NCBI RefSeq assembly: GCF_001298735.1
Contig: NZ_CYSP01000001.1
Location: forward strand, 1-64,000
DNA from: Propionispora sp. 2/2-37
GTDB taxonomy: Bacteria; Bacillota; Negativicutes; Propionisporales; Propionisporaceae
Reading direction: 5' to 3'
Length of the DNA stretch: 64,000 nucleotides
Below are positions 63,732 to 64,000 of the stretch, in pieces. Every line of letters starts with the position of its first letter. Within the stretch, counting starts at the first letter, position 1. The notes below the pieces were generated by a model, which ran no database searches, was not told the origin of the DNA, and worked only from the letters and a program-made list of their open reading frames with translations. A program made the position numbers and the translations under genes.

Positions 63732-64000
63732 TTATTTTTTGTTGATATCGTACTGTGATGTGAGCACCTTGTTTGTTGCCTGCGACTGCCCGGACTGGCT
63801 GTTGGCACCGCTTTGGCTGGCGCTGCTGCTGCCATTGATATCATATTGTGACGTGAGTACATTGTTTGTTGCCTGCGACTGTCCGGACTGACTGCTGGCA
63901 CCGCTTTGGCTGGTGCTGCTGCCATTGATATCATATTGTGACGTGAGTGCATTGTTTGTTGCCTGCGACTGTCCGGACTGGCTGCTGGCACCGCTTTGGC
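63732..64000 (-). CDS. Ser/Gln/Asn-rich repeat protein, 5' end outside window
   Basis: Read on the minus strand up to the TAA at 63732-63734, the sequence encodes 30-31-residue repeats: SQSGASSQSGQSQATNNVL followed by TSQYDINGSS, ending TSQYDINKK. About three copies are visible and the N-terminal part lies beyond the window. All three repeats stay in this frame without stops, and the base changes between copies are mostly silent or conservative, which supports this frame. A competing minus-strand frame (63728-63991) is Arg/His-rich and I treat it as a shadow. Low complexity and polar repeats suggest a surface, spore or secreted structural protein; no family is recognised. Confidence 0.7.
   Translation of the reverse strand, partial: QSGASSQSGQSQATNNALTSQYDINGSSTSQSGASSQSGQSQATNNVLTSQYDINGSSSASQSGANSQSGQSQATNKVLTSQYDINKK
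63748..64000 (-). repeat. 90-93-bp tandem repeat
   Basis: The segment TCATATTGTGACGTGAGT begins at 63841 and again at 63931 (90 bases apart), and a variant begins at 63748 (93 bases from the second). It encodes the repeats of the polar protein and continues past the window edge. Confidence 0.9.

Noticed and set aside
63728..63991. 87-residue Arg/His-rich minus-strand ORF
   Set aside because: Out of frame with the more regular polar repeat frame that ends at 63732; low-complexity shadow.

Overview
The window is chromosomal DNA of an anaerobic, endospore-forming bacterium that very probably has an outer membrane. The best fit is a Negativicute of the Sporomusaceae type. Firmicute hallmarks are the tig-clpP-clpX-lonB-lon-engB block, a T-box leader before valS, Rex, the sporulation protein YunB and the sporulation-type protease LonB. 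Outer-membrane (LPS-like) hallmarks are an O-antigen-ligase-like protein and a polyprenyl-phosphate sugar-transfer cluster with two ArnT-like enzymes. Methylmalonyl-CoA (propionate) genes plus folD, formate-THF ligase and NfnAB fit a propionate-forming or acetogenic relative of Pelosinus, Propionispora or Sporomusa. The genus is not determined.

Layout. 1-4.6 kb is a decayed accessory island. It holds a frameshifted glycine-zipper protein between two imperfect 42-bp direct repeats, a frameshifted serine recombinase, the tail of a DASS anion permease, a frameshifted Crp/Fnr regulator and a fused flavoprotein remnant. 4.6-6.1 kb is selO. 6.3-14.4 kb is an envelope-glycan modification cluster: YdjC deacetylase, GT2 polyprenyl-phosphate glycosyltransferase, sugar epimerase, two ArnT/PMT-like transferases, and an OmpR-type response regulator with its sensor kinase, an arrangement reminiscent of arn/PmrAB. 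14.5-17.7 kb has a RelA/SpoT-domain protein with a C-terminal membrane segment, a small membrane protein and a KimA-type potassium importer. 17.9-19.9 kb is a compact candidate RiPP or coat-peptide locus: a radical SAM/SPASM maturase preceded by a precursor with an acidic leader and an 18-cysteine Cys-Pro repeat core.

20-28.4 kb is the protein quality-control block. 28.5-34 kb joins alternative heme synthesis (ahbA, ahbB), polyprenyl diphosphate synthase, TatA/TatC, and UbiD/UbiA (quinone synthesis), which together form a respiratory set. 34-39 kb holds one-carbon (folD, fhs) and electron-bifurcating transhydrogenase (nfnAB) genes. 39-45 kb has valS with its T-box, folC, an O-antigen-ligase-like gene and rex. 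45.4-52.9 kb is the succinate-to-propionate operon, preceded by a structured leader that I cannot assign. 53-64 kb carries an M20 hydrolase, cell-wall and spore genes (3D-domain protein, L,D-transpeptidase, yunB), tyrS, yebC, an unknown gene, an HD-GYP protein, folE2, an orphan adenine-type DNA methyltransferase and the end of a Ser/Gln-rich 30-residue-repeat protein running off the window.

Best candidates for something undescribed: the Cys-Pro repeat peptide with its radical SAM partner; the membrane-tailed RelA/SpoT protein; the envelope cluster with its own two-component system and a second ArnT paralogue with an altered acidic motif; the glycine-zipper element; and the structured leader of the propionate operon. 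All identifications come from reading the sequence; no database search was run.
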